34,378 nucleotides of DNA. Source: Opitutia bacterium (GTDB lineage: Bacteria > Verrucomicrobiota > Verrucomicrobiia > Opitutales > T3Sed10-336). Location of the stretch: positions 1 through 34,378 of the forward strand of contig PWMU01000136.1 in assembly GCA_003558065.1 (NCBI GenBank), written 5' to 3'. Under the pieces are notes generated by a model that saw only the letters and a program-made list of their open reading frames with translations, was not told the DNA's origin and made no database searches. Numbering within the stretch: the stretch's first letter is position 1; every line of letters starts with the position of its first letter. Both the position numbers and the translations under genes were made by a program. Below, in pieces: positions 26,146 through 33,463 of this stretch.

Positions 26146-27149
26146 TCCGGTACCGCGTTGTCGTTTTCCTGGAGTACGAGAACGGCAAGCCTCAGGCTGC
26201 GCTCGCCTTCGTGGTCGAACCGGCCGTTGTCGGTCGGGTAATTAACGACACCTGAAAACGGTTCGTCCCCGATCCACATGGTGGTCGAACCTCCGCCGTC
26301 GAGCTCCAGGGCGTCGCGGCAGCCGATGCGCACCAATAGTTGCGCGAGTTCATGAAGGGTCATCCCGGCGGCTTTTTCCTCGAAACGTCCCGCCACGGTA
26401 GCCAGGACCGCGATTCGATCGGCGGTGATGCCGACCGCTGTACGGGGATGGCGCCGGAAGGTCAACCGCGAAAGAACGGGGTCTTCGAGGTAGGCGCCTT
26501 TCGTCGTTTCCCGCACGACGAGAGGATGAACCTCGCCGTCTTGCACGAGACGACTGCCTCCCGCCATGACCTGTTCCATTTCCGGCCAATCGTTATCCCA
26601 GCTGGATTCCAGTTCCCAGCTCTCTTCGCCGCGCGAGGCAAAATGCCAATTCCCGTTTCTGTCGATCCCCAGGGCGTTTCGCCCGTGGGCCTCCCAGGTG
26701 TGGTGGAATGCGGGGTCGTTGACAAACGGCCAGACCTCTCCCCGGAATTTCATCATCCCGTAGCCGACCTCTTCGTGACGACGGGCGGGGGCGAAACCTC
26801 CGTTGACGGCGGCAACGGCATCGGCCCGCGCCGCCAGCCATGACGTCGGCATCCGCGTCACCCCCCAGACATCGGTTGCGGTGAGTTCGATCCGGATATC
26901 CGGATGATCCAGGTCGACCGCGAGGAGGTTCACGACCTGGGGCGCTCCGAACAGCTCCTCGAAATGGCGCTCGTAGTAAGTGACCCCGGGGCGCACCGGC
27001 TGAGGCGTCCATCCTTGCTCCTCCATTCCCGGAAGCCCCGCCTCCGAAGGAAGGCATCCGCTGAGCACAAAACAGCCTGCGATGCAAAGGAGAAATCCGC
27101 TGCCGAGGGCGAGTCGAGGCCCTGGGGAGTTGTCAATGACTTCTTTCAT
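26142..27149 (-). CDS. Lipoprotein phosphodiester glycosidase (NAGPA family)
   Basis: A 335-residue enzyme anchored to the membrane by a lipoprotein signal (FLLCIAGCFVLSGC, acylated Cys32). After it comes a complete NAGPA/DUF2233 domain: VNGGFAPAR, RHPRTAVGITADRIAVL, RIGCRDALELDGGGSTTMW and VVNYPTDNG. By eye it matches the C-terminal part of the 18674 protein at roughly two thirds or more identity over about 285 residues with no gap. The two are therefore recent paralogues sharing a probable substrate. Here the enzyme is membrane-bound and lacks the lectin-like module. It is first in the LacI-flanked operon and overlaps the symporter gene. Confidence 0.9.
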   Translation of the reverse strand: MKEVIDNSPGPRLALGSGFLLCIAGCFVLSGCLPSEAGLPGMEEQGWTPQPVRPGVTYYERHFEELFGAPQVVNLLAVDLDHPDIRIELTATDVWGVTRMPTSWLAARADAVAAVNGGFAPARRHEEVGYGMMKFRGEVWPFVNDPAFHHTWEAHGRNALGIDRNGNWHFASRGEESWELESSWDNDWPEMEQVMAGGSRLVQDGEVHPLVVRETTKGAYLEDPVLSRLTFRRHPRTAVGITADRIAVLATVAGRFEEKAAGMTLHELAQLLVRIGCRDALELDGGGSTTMWIGDEPFSGVVNYPTDNGRFDHEGERSLRLAVLVLQENDNAVPE

Positions 27150-27180
27150 ACTCGACGGGATCGTTCAGGGAGACTCAACC

Positions 27181-27260
27181 GAAACCTTCAGATTGGAAAC
27201 CAGAGGCGAATCCGCAAGAGTAAATATTATAAAATATTATAATATAAGCTTGCTGGTTTC
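27181..27260. promoter_or_regulatory. Divergent control region with AT-rich tandem repeat and inverted half-sites
   Basis: The 140-base gap between the lipoprotein glycosidase and the lacI-type gene is the only strongly AT-rich stretch nearby. It holds a perfect tandem 10-bp repeat AAATATTATA (27222-27231 and 27232-27241) that runs into the 12-bp palindrome ATATTATAATAT (27234-27245). The tract is flanked by an 8-bp inverted repeat, GAAACCAG (27196-27203) and CTGGTTTC (27253-27260). A further GAAACC lies at 27181-27186. GAAAC/GTTTC half-sites resemble those bound by many LacI-family proteins. TATAAT hexamers exist on both strands. Likely promoters and operators for both genes; exact sites are not proven. 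Confidence 0.45.
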
Positions 27261-27289
27261 GGCCCGGCATCTTACCTTCCGGAGGTAAA

Positions 27290-28336
27290 ATGCCGATCGA
27301 ACGGACAAGAAAAGTGTCGCAACAGGACATCGCACGCGATCTCGGCGTTTCGCAGGCGCTGGTTTCGATGGCCCTCGGCGGCCAGAGCGAGGGCGTCCAT
27401 CCGGAAACCTTCCGGCGAATTCGCGCCCGGGCGGCCAGCCTGGGCTACCGCTCCAGAGGCGGAGCCAACGGGAGCGGGCTGACCCAGGTCGGCTTTGTCC
27501 TGCGCCCGGGGCACACCCTTTACAGTCAGAGCAGTGTCTTCAGTCACATTCAGCACGGACTCCATTCGTTTTTGGAGAAGGAAGGAATCAGCACGCTGTT
27601 TCTCGGGACCGTCACCGGGATCCGCGAGAATCATTTTCGGAGCCTTGCCCGGCACAGGCACACCCTGTTGGGTGCCGTTGTGATGGGAGAGGTGGACCCT
27701 GAGTTTGTCCATCAGCTCAAGACTCATTTCTCCCGGCTGGTTACCGTTGCGGCCAGCTGTCCAGGGTACTGTCACACCGTGAGAAACAACGAAGCGCAGA
27801 CCATGGAACTGCTTGTGGAGCACTTGACGGGGCTGGGGCATCGCTCGTTTGCGTGGATCGGCGGCAACATTGGCAGCAGGACGCTGGATCGGCGGTGGGA
27901 GGCGCTTCAGCAGGCCCTGCACCGCCGCGGCCTCGAGTGCACCGGGGAATGTATCGAGTTGTTCGGAAATCCCAAGCAGCGCGAAGGTCAGGAGGCGGCC
28001 CGGCGGTTGCTCGACCGCTTCGGAAAGAATCCTCCCACCGCCTGGATCACCTACAACGGGCGAATGGCCCGGGGGGCGGTCAATCATTTGCTCGCCCGGC
28101 AGATCGAGGTACCCGGCGCGATCAGCGTCGCCGCCTGTGACGGAACGTATATCTGCGAGGACGAGGAGCCCACCCTGACCGGCGCGTACGCCGATCCCGA
28201 AAAAATCGGTGCGGTCGCCGGGAGGCTACTGTTGGAATCGACGGGCAAGGAAGACGAGGCCTACAATGAAGTCACACTCCCCGCCATCCTGCAGGTGCGC
28301 GACTCTTCGGGTCCGCCTCCGGATCGGGCGGAATGA
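27290..28336 (+). CDS. LacI-family transcriptional regulator
   Basis: A 348-residue DNA-binding repressor or activator. The N-terminal LacI-type helix-turn-helix (SQQDIARDLGVSQALVSMALGG, about residues 10-31, with VHPETFRRIRARAASLGY hinge helix) precedes a periplasmic-binding-protein-like effector domain (about 65-345: VGFVLRPGHTLY, HLTGLGHRSFAWIGG, ISVAACDGTYICEDEEPTLTGAYADPEKIG). The ATG at 27290 is fixed by a GGAGG ribosome site four bases upstream. Divergent from the glycosidase-symporter operon, it most likely controls that operon in response to a sugar-like ligand. The residue after the HTH signature fits the family and nothing is truncated. Confidence 0.95.
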   Translation: MPIERTRKVSQQDIARDLGVSQALVSMALGGQSEGVHPETFRRIRARAASLGYRSRGGANGSGLTQVGFVLRPGHTLYSQSSVFSHIQHGLHSFLEKEGISTLFLGTVTGIRENHFRSLARHRHTLLGAVVMGEVDPEFVHQLKTHFSRLVTVAASCPGYCHTVRNNEAQTMELLVEHLTGLGHRSFAWIGGNIGSRTLDRRWEALQQALHRRGLECTGECIELFGNPKQREGQEAARRLLDRFGKNPPTAWITYNGRMARGAVNHLLARQIEVPGAISVAACDGTYICEDEEPTLTGAYADPEKIGAVAGRLLLESTGKEDEAYNEVTLPAILQVRDSSGPPPDRAE

Positions 28337-28373
28337 AAGGGCGGCCGTGCCTTGGTTTCGAGATTGTAACCGC

Positions 28374-28397
28374 GGCGGCATACGGCTGCCACGGTTT
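28374..28397 (+). terminator. Possible terminator of the lacI-type gene
   Basis: GGCGGC-ATACG-GCTGCC (6-bp stem with one G-T pair) at 28374-28390 is followed by ACGGTTTTG, 37 bases after the stop codon. The T-tract is short and not adjacent to the stem. Confidence 0.32.
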
Positions 28398-28462
28398 TGA
28401 GGCAGGGTGGTGTCACGGAAGCGGGGGTCGGAAGGCCGCCAACTGCAAAAGGGTCGCGATTG

Positions 28463-28492
28463 TTTGATGAAATTAATAAATTCTTATATTTC
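28463..28492 (+). promoter_or_regulatory. Candidate promoter for the PEP-CTERM gene
   Basis: A locally AT-rich patch (TTTGATGAAATTAATAAATTCTTATATT) in an otherwise GC-rich 247-base gap. TTGTTT to TTATAT at 18-base spacing, or TTGATG with a downstream TATATT, could serve as -35/-10 boxes. Box matches are only partial. About 90 bases of leader would precede the ATG at 28584. Confidence 0.3.
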
Positions 28493-28583
28493 TGCCTTGA
28501 CGTTCGGGCCCGGCATTCGCGATTGTCGTCTCCGCAGCCTGCTCCTGCTGCCAACAGTTAAACCAGAACGAGACTCTCTTCAT

Positions 28584-29615
28584 ATGAAAGACCTACCTCC
28601 TTCCGTCCGGCGCTCAGGTTCGCTGGCTGTACGAATCGGGCGTTCGCCCTCTTCGGGTGCCCGGCGTTCCGTTGGGCTCCGCTTGCTTGCTACGATTCCG
28701 GCCGTTCTGGCCATGGCTGCCGGCCCGGCTACGGCGGCGATTATCGCCTACGAAGGCTTTGATTACGACCGCCGGCAATGGTTCGACGGTGACGATGAAG
28801 GCCAGGGGATCGCCGGGCTCGACGGTGGCACCGGATGGGGCGGGGCCTGGGAATCGCTGCCCGACCGTTTGAATGCCGGCATTCCGGAAGGGGAAGACGA
28901 TTTCGGCGCCGGCGCCGGCGCCCGGACCTCACCGCTTTCCTACACGGACAACTTTGGAAATCCGTTGGTGACTACAGGGAATCAGGTGCGCACGGCTTTT
29001 GGGAACAACTCCTGGGACCGGCGTCCCCTGGCCAATCCGCTCGGTGAAGCCGGCAGCACCGTATGGGTCAGTTTCCTCGGGCAGGCGCACGGCCAGGCCG
29101 GCAGCAATCGCTGGGCTTTTATCGAGCTGGCCGTCGACGGCGGCGACCGGTTGTGGCTCGGGAACGTGAATCCGGTCTCTTCCGGCAACTGGGGAATTTT
29201 CCTTCCTGACCGTACGGCGGAATCGGTGTCCGAAGATGCCGGCGAGGATTTTCCGATGGACGAACAGACCCTTTTCCTGATGAGGCTCGATTTCGGGAAT
29301 GATCCGTCGGAATCGACGGATGTTACGGTTTGGATGAATCCGCCGGACCTGAGGGATGAAACCGCTCTGCAAGATCCCGTGTTTCAGCTTGATACCGACT
29401 TCGCGGAGTACAACCAGGTCGGGGTTGCGGGACGGTTCTCCACCGACTTCGACGAGATTCGCATCGGGACGAGTTTCGATTCGGCGACGCCGATTCCAGA
29501 GCCTTCGGCGTACGCGTTGATTTTCGGGCTGGGCGTGTTCGGGATGCTGCTGCTGCGCCGGCGCGCGGCGGGCCGAAACGATCAACAAATCGACCGGAAA
29601 CAGGGATCGCCATGA
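28584..29615 (+). CDS. PEP-CTERM protein with YExFDYxRRQ lectin-like module
   Basis: A 343-residue exported protein. A long signal region ends near ATAA (about residue 52). The beta-rich module follows (YEGFDYDRRQ, GWGGAW, GNQVRTAFGNNSW, RWAFIEL, GRFSTDFDEIRIGTSF). The chain ends with a PEP-CTERM sorting tail: PIPEPSAYALIFGLGVFGMLLL, then RRRAAGR. Exosortase recognises such tails and delivers the protein to the envelope surface, often with exopolysaccharide production; no exosortase gene is in the window. An in-frame start further upstream (28407) would add a nonsense-like leader. The ATG at 28584 leads better into the signal peptide, though no clear ribosome site precedes it. Its stop overlaps the next gene in ATGA. 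Confidence 0.82.
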   Translation: MKDLPPSVRRSGSLAVRIGRSPSSGARRSVGLRLLATIPAVLAMAAGPATAAIIAYEGFDYDRRQWFDGDDEGQGIAGLDGGTGWGGAWESLPDRLNAGIPEGEDDFGAGAGARTSPLSYTDNFGNPLVTTGNQVRTAFGNNSWDRRPLANPLGEAGSTVWVSFLGQAHGQAGSNRWAFIELAVDGGDRLWLGNVNPVSSGNWGIFLPDRTAESVSEDAGEDFPMDEQTLFLMRLDFGNDPSESTDVTVWMNPPDLRDETALQDPVFQLDTDFAEYNQVGVAGRFSTDFDEIRIGTSFDSATPIPEPSAYALIFGLGVFGMLLLRRRAAGRNDQQIDRKQGSP

Positions 29616-30709
29616 AACAAATGAAATGCATACGTGTAGCGGCCGCCGGCGCGCTCCTGTTGGTGTGGAGCGGCGGGGAAGCGACCGCGGAGTTGCTGAT
29701 TTACGAGCCGTTCGACTACGAACGGCGGCAGGGCCATGCCGGCGCCGATATTCCCGGTGAAGGCATCCAGGGCCTGGATCCCGGCGGCATCGGATGGGAC
29801 GGGGGGTGGTTCAAAACCGACTCGGACAACCTCAACTCCGGAATCCCGGAAGGTCCGGGGGATTACGGAGACGGCGAAGACTACGGCGTTTCCCTCGGTG
29901 CGCGGACCGAACCGCTTTCTTATTCGGACGAGCACGGCAACCGGTTGGTTTCCGAAGGAAACCAGATCCGCACCGCCTTCGGGAATCGTTCGTGGGAGCG
30001 CCGGTGGCTCGACGAACCGATCGGAGAACTCGGGGGCACGGCCTGGCTGAGCTTCATGGCCCAGGCGCACGGGGATTCCACCGGCAGACCGCGCTGGGCC
30101 TTCGTTGAATTGGCGAGCACCGGACAGTTTTGGGTCTGGCTGGGTAACGTGACCCCGGTTGAATCCGGCAACTGGGCCTTTCAGAGGCAGACCGGCTCCG
30201 GCGAAGGAGAGGGCGAGGATTTCGGCGATGCCGGAGACGAATTTCCGCAGTCGGTCCAGACCATGTACCTGGCCAAACTCGAGTTTCCAACGACCTCCAC
30301 CGGCCATACACAGGTTAGGGTTTGGTTGAATCCTCCCGACCTCACCGATGAAGACGCTTTGCCCGAGCCGGTGTTTGAGTTCGACACCGCCTATGCCGAG
30401 TACAATCAGATAGGTGTGGCCGGCCGGTTCTCGACCGACTTCGATGAAATCCGGGTCGGTACCACCTTTGACTCGGTGACGCCCACTGAATCCGTGGCGC
30501 CCCCGGAGGTCGTGACGATGGACATTGTGCATGACGGCGGAGACGTCGTTCTTTCCTGGCCTGCTGCCGCCGAAGGGTATCAGCTGTACTCATCTGAGGA
30601 TCTCGATGAATGGAGCGAAGTGACCGAAGAGCCGGTGGTGCGGGATGAGAGAAACACGGTGACCGTTCCGGTCGACGGGAGTGACCGGCAATTCTTCCGC
30701 CTTCAATAG
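29612..30709 (+). CDS. Exported YExFDYxRRQ lectin-like protein with FFRLQ C-terminal module
   Basis: A 365-residue secreted protein, paralogous to the one just upstream and to the N-terminal half of the 18674 protein. The signal peptide spans 1-26 (AAAGALLLVWSGGEATA). The module covers about 28-290 (YEPFDYERRQGHAGADIPGEGIQGLD, SGIPEGPGDYGDGE, RFSTDFDEIRVGTTF). The chain then ends with the LSWPAAAEGYQLYSSEDLDEW ... RQFFRLQ module, with FFRLQ directly followed by the stop. The PEP-CTERM tail of its neighbour is absent. It is translationally coupled to the PEP-CTERM gene (ATGA) and preceded by an AGGG ribosome site. Function unknown; carbohydrate binding is a guess from fold-like pattern. Confidence 0.82.
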   Translation: MKQMKCIRVAAAGALLLVWSGGEATAELLIYEPFDYERRQGHAGADIPGEGIQGLDPGGIGWDGGWFKTDSDNLNSGIPEGPGDYGDGEDYGVSLGARTEPLSYSDEHGNRLVSEGNQIRTAFGNRSWERRWLDEPIGELGGTAWLSFMAQAHGDSTGRPRWAFVELASTGQFWVWLGNVTPVESGNWAFQRQTGSGEGEGEDFGDAGDEFPQSVQTMYLAKLEFPTTSTGHTQVRVWLNPPDLTDEDALPEPVFEFDTAYAEYNQIGVAGRFSTDFDEIRVGTTFDSVTPTESVAPPEVVTMDIVHDGGDVVLSWPAAAEGYQLYSSEDLDEWSEVTEEPVVRDERNTVTVPVDGSDRQFFRLQ

Positions 30710-30789
30710 GGTTGATCCTCTGGGAGAAGTTTCAAGAGTCGGTTGCGGAACGGGGATTTCAGTTGATAGTCACAGAGGGAAGCTTCGAG

Positions 30790-31551
30790 ATGAACCACTA
30801 TGCGAATGGATCCTGCTCTAGGTTGCGCCGATGTCCGGTCGCATTCGGGGCCTTGGGCCAGACGGACCTGAAACGGACGAGGGGCTTTACGCTGATCGAG
30901 CTGCTGACGGTGATTGCGATTATCGGAATTCTTGCGGCTATCCTTATTCCGGTGGTCAGCCGTGTGCGGGAGTCGGCCATCGCCTCGAAGTGTCAGGCGA
31001 ACCTCCGCGAAATCGGAGTTGCGGCGCATATGTATGCGGCGGATAATGATGACTATTTTCCTCCAACGCGACCCAGTAATTTGAGTTGGCTCGAACCCGA
31101 GGTGCGTGACGAGTTTGATTTTTATCTCGGTGGCGGGTACCAGGTGTTTTACTGCCCGAACAGCCTGCGCTATGAAAATGATCCCGCCGTTCACCACGAA
31201 GCCTGGAACGAGCCGGCACACCGAGGCGGATACGGCATCGGTTATTACTATCTGGGTAATCCGAGCGTTCCGGGTTTTGGGCAGCCGACCACCTACTGGG
31301 TCGACTCGCGCGGGACCAGAACGATTGAGGATGAGTACCTCGTCCGGGCAACGGATCCCGATGTTTCATTGATTGCGCTTGCGGCGGATCAATCCGGCCA
31401 GATCGGACGAGTGGGGTCGAACTGGGTGATGCGCCACCCGGTTTCGGAAAGCGGGAACATGAATGTGCTCTATGGCGACGGCCATGTGAAAAGCAAGGCT
31501 GCACACGAGATCAAACTCCGCTATCACCCTCCCGAGCCAATTGGATGGTGA
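30790..31551 (+). CDS. Prepilin-type N-terminal cleavage/methylation protein (type II secretion pseudopilin-like)
   Basis: A 253-residue protein with a type IV prepilin signal: RTRG|FTLIELLTVIAIIGILAAILIP, cut after the Gly by prepilin peptidase, with Glu at +5. A globular domain follows. Near the end is a DGH motif (MNVLYGDGHVKSKA) of the H-X9-DG family, common and greatly expanded in Planctomycetes and Verrucomicrobia. Here His-to-DG spacing is 13 residues (RHPVSESGNMNVLYGDGH), four longer than the usual nine. The start at 30790 (MNHYANG) is preceded by an AGAGGGAAGC purine-rich site. An upstream start at 30712 is possible but would add 26 residues. It follows the 29612 gene by 80 bases. 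Role inferred: pseudopilus or surface fibre component. Confidence 0.82.
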   Translation: MNHYANGSCSRLRRCPVAFGALGQTDLKRTRGFTLIELLTVIAIIGILAAILIPVVSRVRESAIASKCQANLREIGVAAHMYAADNDDYFPPTRPSNLSWLEPEVRDEFDFYLGGGYQVFYCPNSLRYENDPAVHHEAWNEPAHRGGYGIGYYYLGNPSVPGFGQPTTYWVDSRGTRTIEDEYLVRATDPDVSLIALAADQSGQIGRVGSNWVMRHPVSESGNMNVLYGDGHVKSKAAHEIKLRYHPPEPIGW

Positions 31552-31576
31552 GCTTTTCGCCACTGGCCTTTCGCGT

Positions 31577-31607
31577 GTGACCGAGGCGATGCCGGGACTC
31601 TGGTCAC
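31577..31607. other. Long-loop stem between convergent genes
   Basis: GTGACC (31577-31582) and GGTCAC (31602-31607) could pair with a 19-base loop in the 83-base gap between the prepilin and metallophosphoesterase genes. No T-tract follows on either strand, so terminator function is doubtful. Confidence 0.2.
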
Positions 31608-31634
31608 CGGCGGACGCGGGCGTATCACGAAGGG

Positions 31635-32078
31635 TCAACCCCGGAGTGGGACGACCCGCCAGAGGGGCTCCCGGGCTTTATCCAGTTCGAGCCAGGCGTA
31701 GCTGGGCGGCGCGCCTTTGTTGGCGCGGTGAATGCAACCGGGGTTGAGGTAGCGGATGCCTTGAATGGTCTCGTCACGGGGGACGTGCGTGTGTCCGTGA
31801 AGCAGGAGGTCTATGCCCTCCGGCGGGTGCCGGGGCGGTATGTGCACCAATCGGAGCCGGTAGCCGCTTCGTTCCAGATCGACCCTGACCGGCCATTCCG
31901 GGACGAAATCGTTGTTGCCGCGAACGAGGGTAACCGGCGGACCGATCGACTGGACCTCATAGTAGATATCAAAATGGCAGACATCGCCGAGATGCAGAAT
32001 TTCGTCCGCCTTCGCCAGCTCTTCGTGTAATTGGGCCGGAAACTTGTCGTGAGTATCAGCTATGACGGCGATGCGCAT
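31635..32078 (-). CDS. Metallophosphoesterase, YfcE/MJ0936-type phosphodiesterase
   Basis: A 147-residue calcineurin-like phosphoesterase of the small YfcE group. The metal-binding series is complete: D8 and H10 (IADTHDKF), LHLGDVCHFD, RGNNDF and the LLLHGHTHVP block. The product is probably a broad phosphodiesterase or phosphatase acting in the cytoplasm; the natural substrate is unknown. It is compact, so the gene seems intact. It converges on the prepilin gene and is divergent from the glycosyltransferase gene, with a 68-base spacer. Confidence 0.92.
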   Translation of the reverse strand: MRIAVIADTHDKFPAQLHEELAKADEILHLGDVCHFDIYYEVQSIGPPVTLVRGNNDFVPEWPVRVDLERSGYRLRLVHIPPRHPPEGIDLLLHGHTHVPRDETIQGIRYLNPGCIHRANKGAPPSYAWLELDKAREPLWRVVPLRG

Positions 32079-32146
32079 GATGGTATCCGAACTTTTCCCG
32101 GCAGGTTTTTCTCAAAACCCGGGTGACAACGGCCGATTAGAGGCTA

Positions 32147-32947
32147 GTGTCGGGGATCGTGTCAACTCATGTGAAAATCAGTGTACTCGTTCCCGCCTAC
32201 AACGAGGAAGAGTTGATCCGCGCGCTTCTGGATTCGGTCAAGGAGAGTTTTGCGGAGCTGGGGAGAGGGGATTACGAGATCATCGTGTGTGACAACAATT
32301 CGAATGATGCAACTGCGGAGCGGGCGCGGAAAGGGGGAGCCAGAGTCGTCTTTGAGTCCCATAATCAGATCGCCCGTGCCCGGAACGCCGCCGCCGCCGT
32401 GGCTCGCGGGAAATGGTTGATCTTTATCGATGCGGATTCCCGGCTGACTTGCGAGCTTCTCCGGCGAACCCTGGAAAACCTGGATTCCGGCCGGATTTGC
32501 GGCGGTGGTGTACGGGTTCGAATGGACGGCGGTCGGCAACCCTGGCCGATTCGCTTCGGACTCTGGCTCTGGAACACGGCGTCGGTCCGCCTCAAAGTGG
32601 CGGCCGGGGCTTACGTGTATTGCCTGTATGAGGCCTGGTCTGAAAGCGGCGGTTTTGATGAGCGTTACTACGCGGGCGAGGAAATTGCTTTTTCCCGGCG
32701 GCTGAAACGCTGGGGTCGCCTGCGGGGGCTCCGTTTCGCCGTTATCACCGATTGCGAACTCCCCACTTCCCCCCGCAAAGCCGAGCAGTTTACCCTGTTC
32801 CAGATGATGGCTCAGGTCCTTCTCTGCTGTATTCCCGGCTCGCTGCGACGCCGCGAGCGTTGCGGCTTCTGGTACCGGCGACCGGCGGGAGGGGGATCCG
32901 GAAGGGCTTCGGAACCCCGGGAGCAGAAGGAAAGGGGCAGTTCGTGA
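32147..32947 (+). CDS. Family 2 glycosyltransferase
   Basis: A 266-residue GT-A fold glycosyltransferase. It shows ISVLVPAYNEEELI at the start, EIIVCDNNSNDAT (about 44-56), ARARNAAAAVARGKWLIFIDADSRL with the metal-binding DxD (FIDAD, about 97-101), and GGFDERYYAGEEIAFSRRLKRWGRL as acceptor/catalytic region. The C-terminal 40 residues are basic and low in structure. The start codon is GTG; 32147, 32159 and 32171 are all in frame. The last gives MKISVLVPAYNEEE, the usual family start, so the true start may be 24 bases downstream. Donor and acceptor are unknown. Confidence 0.9.
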   Translation: MSGIVSTHVKISVLVPAYNEEELIRALLDSVKESFAELGRGDYEIIVCDNNSNDATAERARKGGARVVFESHNQIARARNAAAAVARGKWLIFIDADSRLTCELLRRTLENLDSGRICGGGVRVRMDGGRQPWPIRFGLWLWNTASVRLKVAAGAYVYCLYEAWSESGGFDERYYAGEEIAFSRRLKRWGRLRGLRFAVITDCELPTSPRKAEQFTLFQMMAQVLLCCIPGSLRRRERCGFWYRRPAGGGSGRASEPREQKERGSS

Positions 32948-33072
32948 ATGCCGCAGCCGCAGGGCCGCGGGCCGGGACGCGCTGACTGCGATTGGGGAAC
33001 GGGTTTGAACGGACGGACTCCGTCGGCCGCGACGGGAATCCTTCCGGCGGGAAGGGGGTCTGCGCACAGGAT

Positions 33073-33101
33073 TTGACAAACCATGCGCAGGCGGTTGAAA
33101 T
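33073..33101 (+). promoter_or_regulatory. Sigma70-type promoter for the small membrane protein gene
   Basis: TTGACA (33073-33078, exact consensus), a 17-base spacer, then TGAAAT (4 of 6 -10 bases) at 33096-33101. It lies about 120 bases ahead of the GTG start at 33223 in a 275-base gap with no other gene. The first part of this gap (32948-33070) shows no feature beyond a short hairpin GACGG-ACT-CCGTC. Confidence 0.4.
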
Positions 33102-33210
33102 TAGCGCGTCAGATAAACGGGTTGAGTATCCGGTGCCAATGCTTGCTAATGCCGTCAAACTTCGGGGCCGCCTGCGTCAGGGAGAGGACCGCTACGCTCA
33201 AAGCTTTATC

Positions 33211-33217
33211 GAGGAGG
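33211..33217 (+). promoter_or_regulatory. Strong ribosome-binding site that fixes a GTG start
   Basis: GAGGAGG, then TAAAA, then GTG at 33223. It is the best Shine-Dalgarno match in the window and it selects a short product over the longer open frame from 32992. Confidence 0.7.
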
Positions 33218-33222
33218 TAAAA

Positions 33223-33420
33223 GTGAAGGATCAGCCGTGGCGTTCCGCAGGCGGATTCGACCGCCTCCTGGGGGGGTTTTGGACGTTGATGCTGATCAAA
33301 TGCCTTCTGTGTACCTGGGCGGTCGGGTACTGGGAGATGCCGATAAGTTCCTTCTGGGTTTGGCTGCCCTCCCTGGTTTTTGGCGCCTTGTGCACCCTCC
33401 TGTATCTGTCCCGGGAATAG
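33223..33420 (+). CDS. Small membrane protein, 65 residues, function unknown
   Basis: I do not recognise this protein. After a short basic start (MKDQPWRSAGGFDR) it has two membrane segments (about 16-33, LLGGFWTLMLIKCLLCTW; and 42-61, SFWVWLPSLVFGALCTLLYL), joined by a short loop (AVGYWEMPI) and ending in SRE. The GTG start is set by the strong GAGGAGG site. An open frame reaching back to 32992 gives a disordered N-terminus and no ribosome site, so it is rejected. A consensus -35 box promoter stands upstream. The pattern of two helices with short tails is common for toxin-like, regulatory or holin-like small proteins, but I would not assign a role. Confidence 0.6.
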   Translation: MKDQPWRSAGGFDRLLGGFWTLMLIKCLLCTWAVGYWEMPISSFWVWLPSLVFGALCTLLYLSRE

Positions 33421-33463
33421 TTGCCAGCCTGCGTCTTGGACGCGGGCGGGGATCCGGCCGATT

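Noticed and set aside
27272-28087. Minus-strand open frame opposite the LacI-type gene
   Set aside because: Shadow of an intact LacI protein; it runs into the regulator's own ribosome site.
32992-33222. N-terminal extension of the small membrane protein
   Set aside because: Polar, low-quality sequence without a ribosome site, while GAGGAGG fixes the start at the GTG at 33223.
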